Shown: positions 14,176-21,706, counted from the stretch's first letter. The stretch: DNA of 25,277 nucleotides from Burkholderiaceae bacterium (GCA_019428955.1 JAHYJF010000012.1:1-25277), one strand, 5' to 3'. Made by a program: numbers and translations. The notes: a model not told the origin generated them from the sequence alone.

Positions 14176-14194
14176 ATTATGCCAATTATTGGCA
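14176..14194 (-). promoter_or_regulatory. palindrome overlapping the likely rhodanese promoter
   Basis: TGCCAAT-T-ATTGGCA (14180-14194) is a perfect inverted repeat about one central base. On the minus strand it runs into GGCATAAT, whose CATAAT (14181-14176) is a good -10 candidate for the rhodanese gene; transcription would begin near 14169, giving a leader of about 105 nt. A protein bound there would cover the -10 and spacer, the usual place for a repressor. I cannot name the regulator. Confidence 0.45.
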
Positions 14195-14255
14195 CCCACG
14201 AGAAATGAAGTCCCGGCGGCCGTGGCCCGGCGACCTTGGGAGAACTGTAGTCGGA

Positions 14256-14290
14256 AGCAGAACTGCCGGGCCGCAGGAGCAGCCCGGCAG
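14256..14290 (-). terminator. probable terminator of the cold-shock gene
   Basis: On the minus strand, CTGCCGGGC and GCCCGGCAG make a perfect 9-bp stem with a 10-nt loop, 9 bp after the csp stop codons (tandem TAG TAA). The stem is followed by TTCTGCTT, a weak T-rich tract. It should separate csp from the rhodanese gene, which is on the same strand downstream. Confidence 0.6.
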
Positions 14291-14299
14291 TAGGTGTTA

Positions 14300-14503
14300 C
14301 TAAGCTTCCTGGATGTTCGAGGCCTGCTTGCCCTTCGGGCCTTGGACCACGTCGAACTGAACCTTCTGCCCTTCCTTGAGGGTCTTGAAGCCGTTCATTT
14401 GGATCGCACTGAAATGTGCGAACAGATCTTCACCGCCACCATCGGGGGTAATGAAGCCGAAACCTTTGGAATCGTTGAACCACTTGACCGTGCCAGTTGC
14501 CAT
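14300..14503 (-). CDS. CspA-family cold-shock protein
   Basis: A 67-residue single cold-shock domain, the normal size, binding single-stranded RNA and DNA as an RNA chaperone. Both nucleic-acid-binding motifs are intact: KGFGFITP (about 13-20, RNP1) and DLFAHFSAI (about 26-34, RNP2), followed by GQKVQFDV and GPKGKQASNIQ. ATG 14503 begins the conserved MATGTVKWFNDSKG; the longer in-frame start at 14572 is rejected because that stretch is not conserved and lies in the leader. A promoter near 14643-14671 gives a leader of about 133 nt, like cspA-type genes whose leader responds to temperature. Whether this copy is cold-induced or constitutive cannot be told from sequence alone. Confidence 0.95.
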   Translation of the reverse strand: MATGTVKWFNDSKGFGFITPDGGGEDLFAHFSAIQMNGFKTLKEGQKVQFDVVQGPKGKQASNIQEA

Positions 14504-14642
14504 TTCTTGTAACCATCCGAAAAACATTGAGTGCATAAGCCGGCCAAGTTTCCCTCGCGAGACTCCGGGCAACCGATTGGGTTGCCGCGGCTCGTACCGA
14601 CCACGAAATTACTGCCTGAATACCTTCCTGGGCAGCGTGGGA

Positions 14643-14671
14643 ATTCTTTGGGATATTTCACTCTTAGTCAA
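14643..14671 (-). promoter_or_regulatory. sigma-70 promoter of the cold-shock gene
   Basis: On the minus strand TTGACT (14671-14666; five of six matches) is separated by exactly 17 bp from AAGAAT (14648-14643; four of six). The transcript would start near 14636, leaving a leader of about 133 nt before the ATG at 14503. It is the best-formed promoter in the window. Confidence 0.6.
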
Positions 14672-14710
14672 GTGTTTTGGCGCTTCGTGTAGCGCTTCGG
14701 AGCCGCGATT

Positions 14711-14726
14711 CGTGACGCGTGTCACA
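14711..14726 (+). promoter_or_regulatory. Crp/Fnr-family operator-like site between csp and clpS
   Basis: CGTGACGCGTGTCACA matches the TGTGA-N6-TCACA Crp consensus except for the first base. Its centre lies about 70 bp upstream of the predicted clpS transcription start and about 82 bp upstream of the csp start, a spacing used by class I activators on the clpS side. Crp and Fnr relatives bind similar sites, so the family member is uncertain. Confidence 0.4.
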
Positions 14727-14754
14727 ATCCGGGCTATTGCAATCCTTTTCAGTC

Positions 14755-14782
14755 TTGCGTGCGTGAAGCGACTCGCTAGAAT
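14755..14782 (+). promoter_or_regulatory. candidate promoter of clpS-clpA
   Basis: TTGCGT (14755-14760) and TAGAAT (14777-14782; five of six matches) are 16 bp apart. The expected start of transcription, 6-7 bp after the -10, falls on or next to the clpS ATG at 14789, so the mRNA would be leaderless or nearly so. There is no Shine-Dalgarno sequence directly upstream of that ATG. Confidence 0.45.
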
Positions 14783-14788
14783 GGTTCG

Positions 14789-15109
14789 ATGGTGACACGA
14801 TCGACTCCGGGCTCAGTCTCTGATCCGGTTATCGAGCGAAAGAACGCGGTTTCCGGGCCGCCGCCGATGTACCAGGTCTTATTGCTGAACGACGATTACA
14901 CTCCTATGGATTTCGTCGTCGATGTCTTGCAGAGGTTCTTTGGAATGGGGCGTGAGAAGGCAACGCGAGTGATGTTAGCCGTGCACCTGGAAGGGCGCGG
15001 CGTGTGCGGCGTATTTCCCCGGGACACTGCGGCTACCAAGGTTGAAATGGTCGCCAGCTACGCACGCGAGCACGAACATCCGCTCCAGTGCGTAATGGAG
15101 AAAGCATGA
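14789..15109 (+). CDS. clpS: ClpA adaptor protein ClpS
   Basis: ClpS recognises N-degron substrates and hands them to ClpA for degradation by ClpAP. The 106-residue product has the flexible N-terminal tail (about 1-25, including VIERKN) needed for delivery, then PPMYQVLLLNDDYTPMDFVVDVL, where the DDYT region lines the N-degron pocket, and later HLEGRGVCGVFPRDTAATKVEMV. The length and C-terminal HPLQCVMEKA fit the family. The ATG at 14789 has no obvious ribosome binding site and sits right after a -10 element. The gene overlaps clpA by 4 bp, as expected for partners made in proportion. Confidence 0.96.
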   Translation: MVTRSTPGSVSDPVIERKNAVSGPPPMYQVLLLNDDYTPMDFVVDVLQRFFGMGREKATRVMLAVHLEGRGVCGVFPRDTAATKVEMVASYAREHEHPLQCVMEKA

Positions 15110-17415
15110 TCGCCCAGGAACTGGAAGTAAGTCTGCACATGGCCTTTGTCGAGGCCCGCCAGCAGCGCCATGAATTCATCACCGTCGAGCATCTGCTGCT
15201 CGCGTTGCTCGACAATCCTTCGGCGGCCGAGGTCCTGCGCGCTTGCGCGGCCAATATCGACGATCTTCGCCGGCACCTGGTCGGATTCATCCGCGAGAAC
15301 ACGCCGGTCGTCCCGGGCAACGAGGAAATCGACACCCAGCCGACCCTGGGCTTCCAGCGCGTGATCCAGCGGGCGATCATGCACGTCCAGTCGACCTCGA
15401 ACGGCAAGAAGGAAGTCACCGGGGCCAACGTGCTGGTGGCGATCTTCGGCGAGAAGGATTCCCACGCGGTCTATTACCTGCACCAGCAGGGCATCACCAG
15501 GCTGGACGTCGTCAACTACATCTCCCACGGCATCACCAAGGCCCCTGAGTCCCGGGAAATGCCGCGCGAAGAAGTGGTCGAGACCGAGGGCGATGCGGGC
15601 GCCAAACAGGCGAGTGCGCTCGAGCAGTACACCCAGGACCTCAACGCGGCAGCACGCGAAGGCCGGATCGACCCCCTGATCGGGCGTGAGCTGGAACTTG
15701 AGCGGGTGGTGCAGATCTTGTGCCGGCGCCGCAAGAACAACCCGCTGCTGGTCGGTGAGGCCGGCGTTGGCAAGACCGCGATCGCCGAAGGGCTGGCCTG
15801 GCGGATCAGTGAGGGCAATGTTCCCGATATTCTCAGCGAGTCGACGGTCTACTCGCTGGACATGGGAGCGCTGCTCGCCGGCACCAAGTACCGGGGCGAT
15901 TTCGAGCAACGGCTCAAGTCGGTGCTCAAGGAACTCAAGCAGAACGAAAACGCGATCCTGTTCATCGACGAGATCCACACCATCATTGGTGCGGGCTCGG
16001 CCTCAGGCGGGACGCTCGACGCCTCCAACCTGCTCAAGCCGGCGCTGTCGACCGGACAGATCAAGTGCATCGGCGCGACCACCTACAACGAATATCGCGG
16101 GATTTTCGAAAAGGATCACGCGCTCTCCCGGCGTTTCCAGAAGATCGACGTCACCGAACCTTCAGTCGAGCAGACGGTGCAGATCCTGCGGGGCCTGAAG
16201 TCGCGTTTCGAGGAACACCACGGCATTCGCTACGCCGCTTCAGCACTCTCGGCTGCAGCCGAGCTTTCTGCCAAGTACATCACCGACCGCCATCTGCCGG
16301 ACAAGGCGATCGACGTCATCGACGAGGCCGGTGCGGCTCAACGTATCTTGCCCAAGAACAAGCAGAAGAAGGTGCTGGGCAAGAACGAGATCGAGGACAT
16401 CGTCGCCAAGATCGCCCGCATTCCCCCGGCCTCGGTATCCTCAGACGACCGTAGCAAGCTCCAGTATCTCGATCGCGATCTGGGCGACGTGGTGTTCGGC
16501 CAGGGGCCGGCGATCCAGTCGCTGGCCAGTGCCATCAAGATGGCGCGCTCGGGCCTGGGCAAGCCCGAAAAGCCGATCGGATCATTCCTCTTCTCGGGAC
16601 CGACCGGGGTCGGCAAGACCGAGGTGGCGCGACAGCTGGCCTTCACCATGGGAATCGAGCTGATCCGCTTCGACATGTCAGAGTACATGGAGAGGCACGC
16701 CGTCTCGCGACTGATCGGCGCGCCTCCGGGGTACGTCGGTTTTGACCAGGGCGGGCTGCTTACCGAAGCCATTACCAAGAAGCCGCACGCGGTGTTGCTG
16801 CTCGACGAGATCGAGAAGGCGCATCCGGAAATCTTCAATATCCTGCTGCAGGTGATGGATCACGGTTCGCTCACCGACAACAATGGCCGCAAGGCGGATT
16901 TCCGCAATGTCGTGCTGATCATGACCACCAACGCCGGCGGCGAGGCGTTGCAGAAAAACACGATCGGTTTCTCGAGTTCGCGCCAGAAGGGCGACGAAAT
17001 GCAGGAGATCAAGCGTCTGTTCACCCCCGAGTTCCGCAACCGACTCGACGCCATCATCAGCTTCGCGGCGCTCGACGAGGAAGTGATCCTGCGCGTGGTC
17101 GACAAGTTCCTGATGGAACTCGAGGCCCAACTGCAGGACAAGAAGGTCGAGGTTTCGTTCAGCGACGAGCTGCGCTTGCACCTGGCCAAGAAAGGCTTTG
17201 ACCCGACCATGGGTGCGCGGCCGATGCAACGGCTGATTCAGGACACGATCCGCCGCGCCCTGGCCGACGAGTTGCTGTTCGGTAAGCTGGTCGGCGGCGG
17301 CAAAGTGCACATCGATGTCGATGGCGAGGGTGAAGTGGTGCTCACGTTCGGCGGCTCCGATGATGTCCCCAGCGACGCCAGCGGCGAGGAAGCCGCCGAA
17401 GTCGAGCAGGGCTGA
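15106..17415 (+). CDS. clpA: ATP-dependent protease ATP-binding subunit ClpA
   Basis: ClpA is the hexameric AAA+ unfoldase that feeds ClpP; clpP itself is not in the window. The 769-residue product has the N domain with its repeat (about 1-145), binding site of ClpS; the D1 ATPase with Walker A GEAGVGKT at 217-224 and Walker B ILFIDEIH; and the D2 ATPase with Walker A GPTGVGKT at 498-505 and Walker B VLLLDEIEK. The ClpP-docking tripeptide is IGF at 620-622, in place of E. coli ClpA's IGL, but of the same class. Without a ClpB-type middle coiled coil, it is ClpA rather than a disaggregase. The C-terminus is acidic. The ATG overlaps the clpS stop (ATGA) with GGAG upstream. Confidence 0.97.
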   Translation: MIAQELEVSLHMAFVEARQQRHEFITVEHLLLALLDNPSAAEVLRACAANIDDLRRHLVGFIRENTPVVPGNEEIDTQPTLGFQRVIQRAIMHVQSTSNGKKEVTGANVLVAIFGEKDSHAVYYLHQQGITRLDVVNYISHGITKAPESREMPREEVVETEGDAGAKQASALEQYTQDLNAAAREGRIDPLIGRELELERVVQILCRRRKNNPLLVGEAGVGKTAIAEGLAWRISEGNVPDILSESTVYSLDMGALLAGTKYRGDFEQRLKSVLKELKQNENAILFIDEIHTIIGAGSASGGTLDASNLLKPALSTGQIKCIGATTYNEYRGIFEKDHALSRRFQKIDVTEPSVEQTVQILRGLKSRFEEHHGIRYAASALSAAAELSAKYITDRHLPDKAIDVIDEAGAAQRILPKNKQKKVLGKNEIEDIVAKIARIPPASVSSDDRSKLQYLDRDLGDVVFGQGPAIQSLASAIKMARSGLGKPEKPIGSFLFSGPTGVGKTEVARQLAFTMGIELIRFDMSEYMERHAVSRLIGAPPGYVGFDQGGLLTEAITKKPHAVLLLDEIEKAHPEIFNILLQVMDHGSLTDNNGRKADFRNVVLIMTTNAGGEALQKNTIGFSSSRQKGDEMQEIKRLFTPEFRNRLDAIISFAALDEEVILRVVDKFLMELEAQLQDKKVEVSFSDELRLHLAKKGFDPTMGARPMQRLIQDTIRRALADELLFGKLVGGGKVHIDVDGEGEVVLTFGGSDDVPSDASGEEAAEVEQG

Positions 17416-17518
17416 GCGCGGCCCTGCGGGGCCTTGACGTCGTGACGCTCGGCGGCTGCCGCCAGCCGCGCTACGGTAAGATTGCGGATTCACGCTTTCC
17501 TCGCGAGTGCCGAACGCC

Positions 17519-18004
17519 ATGTCCCTCGTTTTTCGTCGCCAGAGCAATGCGGGTTTTCTCTGGGTGGCTCTGCTCTCTGCCGGAGCGATCACGTCCGCAT
17601 TGGTGCTGCAACACGTCTTTGACGTGCAGCCCTGCCCCTGGTGCGTATTGCTGCGCCTGATCTTCATCGCGCTCGGCATTGTCGGAATCATCGGCTGGCT
17701 GGTCCAGGGGCAGCGTCTGCTGCGCATCTTCACGGCGTTGCTGGCGCTGGCACTGGCGCTTTGCGGAGTCGCCACCGGGCTTTACCTGCACTTGGTCGCC
17801 TCGCACAGTTCGTCGTGCGACTTCACGCTGGCTGACAAGATCGTCATGGCCCTGGGTCTCGACCATTCGTTGCCGATGGTTTTCAAGGTCGGTGCCAGCT
17901 GCGATGCGGCAGTGGCGCTGGTGCTGGGAGTCCCATCGGCACTCTGGGCGGTGGCGCTGTCGGTGGCGTCGATCGTAGTGGCCGTGAAGGCGCTGCGGCG
18001 CTGA
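17519..18004 (+). CDS. dsbB: disulfide bond formation protein B
   Basis: DsbB reoxidises DsbA by passing electrons to quinone in the inner membrane. The 161-residue product has four predicted helices (about 11-31, 45-63, 68-90 and 136-156). The first periplasmic loop ends in QPCPWC, with the redox pair Cys39/Cys42 followed by the conserved Arg46. The second pair is Cys100 (SSCDF) and Cys128 (GASCDAA). Both pairs are present, so it should be active. ATG 17519 is chosen over GTG 17507; neither has a strong ribosome binding site. No dsbA is adjacent. tal follows after 60 bp, and a short CCCCG/CGGGG stem lies between them (18022-18035). Confidence 0.94.
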   Translation: MSLVFRRQSNAGFLWVALLSAGAITSALVLQHVFDVQPCPWCVLLRLIFIALGIVGIIGWLVQGQRLLRIFTALLALALALCGVATGLYLHLVASHSSSCDFTLADKIVMALGLDHSLPMVFKVGASCDAAVALVLGVPSALWAVALSVASIVVAVKALRR

Positions 18005-18064
18005 ACACGTCGGCCGGCGCGCCCCGATGGCGGGGTACCGGCACCAAACTTTGGAGGTTGTCAC

Positions 18065-19009
18065 ATGTCCGCTCTTGATCAGTTGCGCCAGAGCACGACG
18101 GTGGTGGCGGATACCGGGGACTTTCGCTCGATGCGAGCCTACGCGCCCCGCGACGCCACCACCAATCCGACTTTGATCCTCAAGGCGATCCAGAAGGACG
18201 AGTATCGAGTCCTGCTGCGCGAAACGCTCGCCAGTCATCCTGACGCCGCGGTCGAGGAACTGTGCGACCGGGTGCTGGTCAGGTTCGGGCGCGAAATCCT
18301 CGGCATCGTGCCGGGACGGGTGTCTACCGAGGTCGATGCCCGGCTGTCATTCGATACCACCGGGACGGTCGCGCGCGCGCGCCGTCTGATCGCCCTCTAC
18401 GCCGCAGCGGGGTTCGGCCCGGAGCGGGTACTGATCAAGGTCGCCGCAACTTGGGAGGGGATTCGTGCCGCGGAACAGCTCGAGCGCGAAGGAATCCACT
18501 GTAATCTCACGCTGCTGTTCTCCTTCTCGCAGGCGGTAGCCTGCGCCGAGGCCGGAGTGACGCTGATTTCCCCCTTCGTTGGCCGGATCTACGACTGGTA
18601 CAAGAAACGTGATGGCATCGAGTACGCTCCCGAGGACGATCCCGGCGTGCAGTCGGTCGGTCGGATCTATCAGTATTTCAAGAAATACGGCTACCACACC
18701 GAGGTCATGGGAGCGAGCTTTCGCAATATCGGGCAGATCAAGGCGCTGGCCGGCTGTGACCTGCTGACGATCAGCCCGGACCTGCTCGAGCAGTTGTGCC
18801 AGGACGAGTCGCCGGTGCCCCGCCGACTCGATCCGGCTGCGGCCCAGTCCGCGGAGCTGGCCCGCGAGAGTTTCGACGAGAAAGGTTTCCGCTTTGCGCT
18901 CAACGAAGACGCGATGGCGACCGAAAAACTCGCCGAGGGCATCAGGCTGTTTGTCGGCGACGGGCGGCGGCTCGAGGAGCTGGTCCGTACTGCTCTGCTG
19001 GGACAGTAG
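18065..19009 (+). CDS. tal: transaldolase
   Basis: Transaldolase moves a dihydroxyacetone unit between sugar phosphates in the non-oxidative pentose phosphate pathway. The 314-residue product is of the TalB type. The Schiff-base lysine is Lys125 in RVLIKVAATWEGIRAA. Other active-site parts are VVADTGDF (Asp16), DATTNPTLILKA (Asn34), VSTEVDARLSFD (Glu89) and CNLTLLFSFSQAVACAEAGVTLISPFVGRIYDWYK. GGAGGT lies 8 nt upstream of the ATG. It is convergent with dut. No transketolase or other pentose phosphate gene is nearby. Confidence 0.96.
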   Translation: MSALDQLRQSTTVVADTGDFRSMRAYAPRDATTNPTLILKAIQKDEYRVLLRETLASHPDAAVEELCDRVLVRFGREILGIVPGRVSTEVDARLSFDTTGTVARARRLIALYAAAGFGPERVLIKVAATWEGIRAAEQLEREGIHCNLTLLFSFSQAVACAEAGVTLISPFVGRIYDWYKKRDGIEYAPEDDPGVQSVGRIYQYFKKYGYHTEVMGASFRNIGQIKALAGCDLLTISPDLLEQLCQDESPVPRRLDPAAAQSAELARESFDEKGFRFALNEDAMATEKLAEGIRLFVGDGRRLEELVRTALLGQ

Positions 19010-19042
19010 CGGGCGGAACTTCAGATTAGCCGACTCCGCGCC

Positions 19043-19059
19043 GCCGCCATGGTGGCGGC
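19043..19059. terminator. hairpin at the convergent tal/dut junction
   Basis: GCCGCC and GGCGGC form a 6-bp stem around ATGGT, immediately next to the dut stop codon and 34 bp after tal. There is no T-tract, so termination activity is uncertain; position is the main argument. Confidence 0.3.
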
Positions 19060-19506
19060 TCAGGCGTTGCCCGTGCTCCCGAAGCCACCAGCGCCGCGCT
19101 CGCTGGCGACGAACGAATCGACCACTTCGAAATCGACCTGTTGCACCGGCACGATGACGAGTTGCGCAATTCGTTCGAGCGGTTCCATCCGGTAGATCGC
19201 GCTGCCGCGATTCCAGCACGACACCATCAGGGGGCCCTGGTAGTCGGCGTCGATCAGACCGACGAGATTTCCCAGGACAATGCCGTGGCGATGGCCCAGT
19301 CCTGAGCGGGGCAGAATCAGCGCCGCGTAACCGGGATCGCTGACGTGAATCGACAGGCCGGTCGGGATCAACTCAGCCTGCCCGGGCTGCAGCTCGAGCA
19401 CCTGGTCGATACAAGCGCGCAGGTCCAGCCCGGCGCTCCCGGGAGTGGCGTAGGCAGGGAGTTGCGAGCGCATGCGCTCGTCGAGAATACGGACAGCGAT
19501 CTTCAT
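19060..19506 (-). CDS. dut: dUTP diphosphatase
   Basis: Dut hydrolyses dUTP to dUMP and pyrophosphate, keeping uracil out of DNA and supplying dUMP for thymidylate. The 148-residue product shows all five motifs of the trimeric family: I AGLDLRA, II LPRSGLG, III GNLVGLIDADYQGPL with the catalytic aspartate, IV ERIAQLVIVP, and V RGAGGFGSTG. ATG 19506 overlaps the stop codon of the preceding gene by one base (TGATG), the classic arrangement for termination-reinitiation; GTG 19509 is an alternative. coaBC and dut are neighbours in many proteobacteria, but here a membrane-protein gene lies between them. Confidence 0.96.
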   Translation of the reverse strand: MKIAVRILDERMRSQLPAYATPGSAGLDLRACIDQVLELQPGQAELIPTGLSIHVSDPGYAALILPRSGLGHRHGIVLGNLVGLIDADYQGPLMVSCWNRGSAIYRMEPLERIAQLVIVPVQQVDFEVVDSFVASERGAGGFGSTGNA

Positions 19507-19958
19507 CACGATTTACGGGTGAGGCGCGCCTGTCTGCCAGTGCCCAGGGTGCCCCGGCCGATGCGGCGCAGGATAACGCCAAGGAATATCAGGCCGGCAC
19601 CAGCCATGGGCGATGGCAGCGGTAGCCACGGGCCGAGAAAGATCGACGCGGCAATCAGCGCGAACCCGGCCAGCGTCAGGACGCGTCCGATCGGTGCCAG
19701 CACCGCCAGATCAGAGTCGCCGATCGCCAGCTTGGGCAGTGTCGGTCTAGCGACGGGCGTCATCCCGGCGGCAGCATCGTCACCACCCCGGGCGGGCTTG
19801 ACCATCTCGGTGTAGGCCCGGGCGTTGGCGCTGGCCTGGCCCGAGGAAACGGCGCGCGCCAGGCGGATGATCTCCTCGGGTGTCGACGGCGGGGTGCCGA
19901 CGATCCGCTCGAGGTAGGCGATGAAATCGCCGTGGAGTGGTTCACCGCCCTTGATCAT
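19506..19958 (-). CDS. unrecognised small membrane protein between coaBC and dut
   Basis: A 150-residue protein I do not recognise. Residues 1-85 are soluble; the first 45 or so (GDFIAYLERIVGTPPSTPEEIIRLARA) look helical. A low-complexity linker follows, then two hydrophobic helices near 89-110 and 117-132, and a basic end (RRIGRGTLGTGRQARLTRKS). The positive-inside rule places both termini in the cytoplasm. It overlaps the coaBC stop by 4 bp (ATGA) and the dut start by 1 bp, so it is translated with both. Codon usage looks like its neighbours. It could be a lineage-specific factor; no function is claimed. Confidence 0.72.
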   Translation of the reverse strand: MIKGGEPLHGDFIAYLERIVGTPPSTPEEIIRLARAVSSGQASANARAYTEMVKPARGGDDAAAGMTPVARPTLPKLAIGDSDLAVLAPIGRVLTLAGFALIAASIFLGPWLPLPSPMAGAGLIFLGVILRRIGRGTLGTGRQARLTRKS

Positions 19959-21169
19959 TGCCCGCTCCCGGTCGCCGGCTTGCCGAGCCGGCCGGCGATC
20001 TCGGCCACCAGCGCTCGCGCGAGTTCGTCCTTGCTGGCTCGTCCCAGCGGTTTCATGCCGTGCTCGTCGATCAGCAACAGCTCGTTGTCATCGCACCCGA
20101 AGGTCTCGTGACCGATGTTCGCCACCAAGAACGGCACGCCCTTGCGGCGCCGCTTCTGTTCGCCGTTGCGCGCGAGATCCTTGCTTTCGGCGGCGAAGCC
20201 GACGCAGTAGGGCGCGTTGGGCAGTGCGGCAACCGTCTGCAGGATATCGGGGTTCTCGGCGAAGGCGAGCTCCGGGGTGGTGCCGACCTCGTCCTTCTTG
20301 ATCTTGTGTGCGCTGGCATTGGTGACCTGCCAGTCAGCGACCGCCGCCACCGCGATGAAAATGTCGCAACCCGGCGCACAGGCGTCGAGCGCGGCGTCAC
20401 ACATCTCGCGCGCGGTCTCGACGTCGGTACGGGTCACGCCCGCGGGAGTGGGAAGGGTGGTCGGCCCGGCAACCAGCCGGACCTCGGCCCCGGCCTGGCG
20501 GCAGGCGCGCGCCAGAGCGAAGCCCATCTTGCCCGATGATCGGTTGGTGATCCCGCGCACCGGGTCGATCGGTTCGTAGGTCGGCCCGGCCGTTACCACG
20601 ACCCGGCGTCCGGCCAGCAGGCGGGGCGCAAAGAATGCCACCAGTTCCTCGACGATCGCCGGCGGCTCGAGCATTCGGCCCGGGCCAACTTCGCCGCAGG
20701 CCTGGTCCCCGCTTTCGGGCCCGAATAGGGTCACGCCGTCAGTGCGCAACTGCGCGACGTTGCGCCGGACCGCCGGGTTCGTCCACATCTGCCGATTCAT
20801 GGCTGGAGCCACCAGCAGCGGACATTTGCGCGCGACGCACATGGTCCCGAGGAGGTCGTCGCACAGGCCATTGGCCAGCTTGCCGATGAAATCCGCCGAA
20901 GCCGGAGCGATCAGGATCGCATCGGCGCCGCGCGACAGTTCGATATGGGCCATGTTATTGCCGATCCGATCGTCCCACTGGTCGGCGAAAACCGCGCGGG
21001 CGCTGAGCGCCTGAAAGGTGACCGGGGTGACGAAGTGAGTCGCGGCGTGCGTCATGACTACCTGCACGCTCGCGCCGGCGCGCTGCAGTTCCCGCACCAG
21101 TTCGGCCGCCTTGTAGGCGGCAATGCCTCCGGTGACTCCCAACACGATGTGACGCTTGTCCAGTTCCAT
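19955..21169 (-). CDS. coaBC: bifunctional phosphopantothenoylcysteine decarboxylase/synthase
   Basis: CoaBC joins cysteine to 4'-phosphopantothenate using CTP (CoaB) and then decarboxylates the product with FMN (CoaC), two steps of coenzyme A synthesis. The 404-residue protein has the N-terminal CoaC flavoprotein domain: GVTGGIAAYKA at 11-21, catalytic His75, APAMNRQMW with Asn125, and the lid GDQACGEVGPGRM with Cys158. The C-terminal CoaB domain begins about residue 185: VVVTAGPTYEPIDPVRGITNRSSGKMG, AAVADWQV, and KIKKDE. All key residues are in place. A GAGGAG site precedes the ATG. It is 37 bp downstream of lspA on the same strand. Confidence 0.97.
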   Translation of the reverse strand: MELDKRHIVLGVTGGIAAYKAAELVRELQRAGASVQVVMTHAATHFVTPVTFQALSARAVFADQWDDRIGNNMAHIELSRGADAILIAPASADFIGKLANGLCDDLLGTMCVARKCPLLVAPAMNRQMWTNPAVRRNVAQLRTDGVTLFGPESGDQACGEVGPGRMLEPPAIVEELVAFFAPRLLAGRRVVVTAGPTYEPIDPVRGITNRSSGKMGFALARACRQAGAEVRLVAGPTTLPTPAGVTRTDVETAREMCDAALDACAPGCDIFIAVAAVADWQVTNASAHKIKKDEVGTTPELAFAENPDILQTVAALPNAPYCVGFAAESKDLARNGEQKRRRKGVPFLVANIGHETFGCDDNELLLIDEHGMKPLGRASKDELARALVAEIAGRLGKPATGSGQ

Positions 21170-21206
21170 CGCATTCTCCTCGGCAGCGCCGTGGATTCCA
21201 ATTTGG

Positions 21207-21698
21207 CTAGCGGCTGCGCCGCACCCGCTTGATTTCGTCGATGATCAGCAGCGTGACTCCGAGCGTGATCGCCGAATCCGCGACGTTGAACGCCGGCCAA
21301 TAGAAACGATCATGATAGAGGAGTACGAAGTCAACCACCTTGCCGATGTGGATGCGGTCGATGACGTTGCCCACTGCGCCACCCAGAATCAGCCCGACGC
21401 CGAGAGCGAAAAGCCGCTGTCCGGCGTAGCGCGCCAGCATGAAGACCAGGAACAGGGCGGCGCTAATTCCCAGGGCTACGAAGAACCAGCGCTGCCAACC
21501 GGAGGCGCCAGCCAGGAAACTGAACGCGGCGCCGGTGTTGTAGATCAGCGTCAGGTCGAAGAAGTCGGCGATTACCGGGACCCGGCTGCCGGGGTGCAGC
21601 AGCCGCACGGCCATCGCCTTGGTCAACTGGTCGAGCCCGACCACGGCGAGCGCCAGAAGCAGTCCGCCACCGAATCCGCTACCGTTGGATTTCGTCAT
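21207..21698 (-). CDS. lspA: lipoprotein signal peptidase (signal peptidase II)
   Basis: LspA cleaves the signal peptide of diacylglyceryl-modified prolipoproteins in the inner membrane. The 163-residue product has four hydrophobic helices (about 11-29, 68-88, 95-113 and 136-153). GLDQLTK near 21-27, NTGAAFSFL at 54-62, GNVIDRI at 110-116, and the catalytic aspartates in VVDF (Asp123) and NVADS (Asp141) are present. ATG 21698 follows AAAAGGG; a longer in-frame extension over ileS is not LspA-like. It starts 8 bp after the ileS stop. The ribF-ileS-lspA order is widespread in proteobacteria. Confidence 0.96.
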   Translation of the reverse strand: MTKSNGSGFGGGLLLALAVVGLDQLTKAMAVRLLHPGSRVPVIADFFDLTLIYNTGAAFSFLAGASGWQRWFFVALGISAALFLVFMLARYAGQRLFALGVGLILGGAVGNVIDRIHIGKVVDFVLLYHDRFYWPAFNVADSAITLGVTLLIIDEIKRVRRSR

Positions 21699-21706
21699 GG
21701 CCCTTT

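Noticed and set aside
17420..17433. GGCCC/GGGCC stem after clpA as a terminator
   Set aside because: The stem is only 5 bp with no T-tract; such stems are frequent by chance in this composition.
16678..17775. 365-codon minus-strand ORF opposite clpA and dsbB
   Set aside because: It crosses two well-identified genes and an intergenic gap, and shows no motif.
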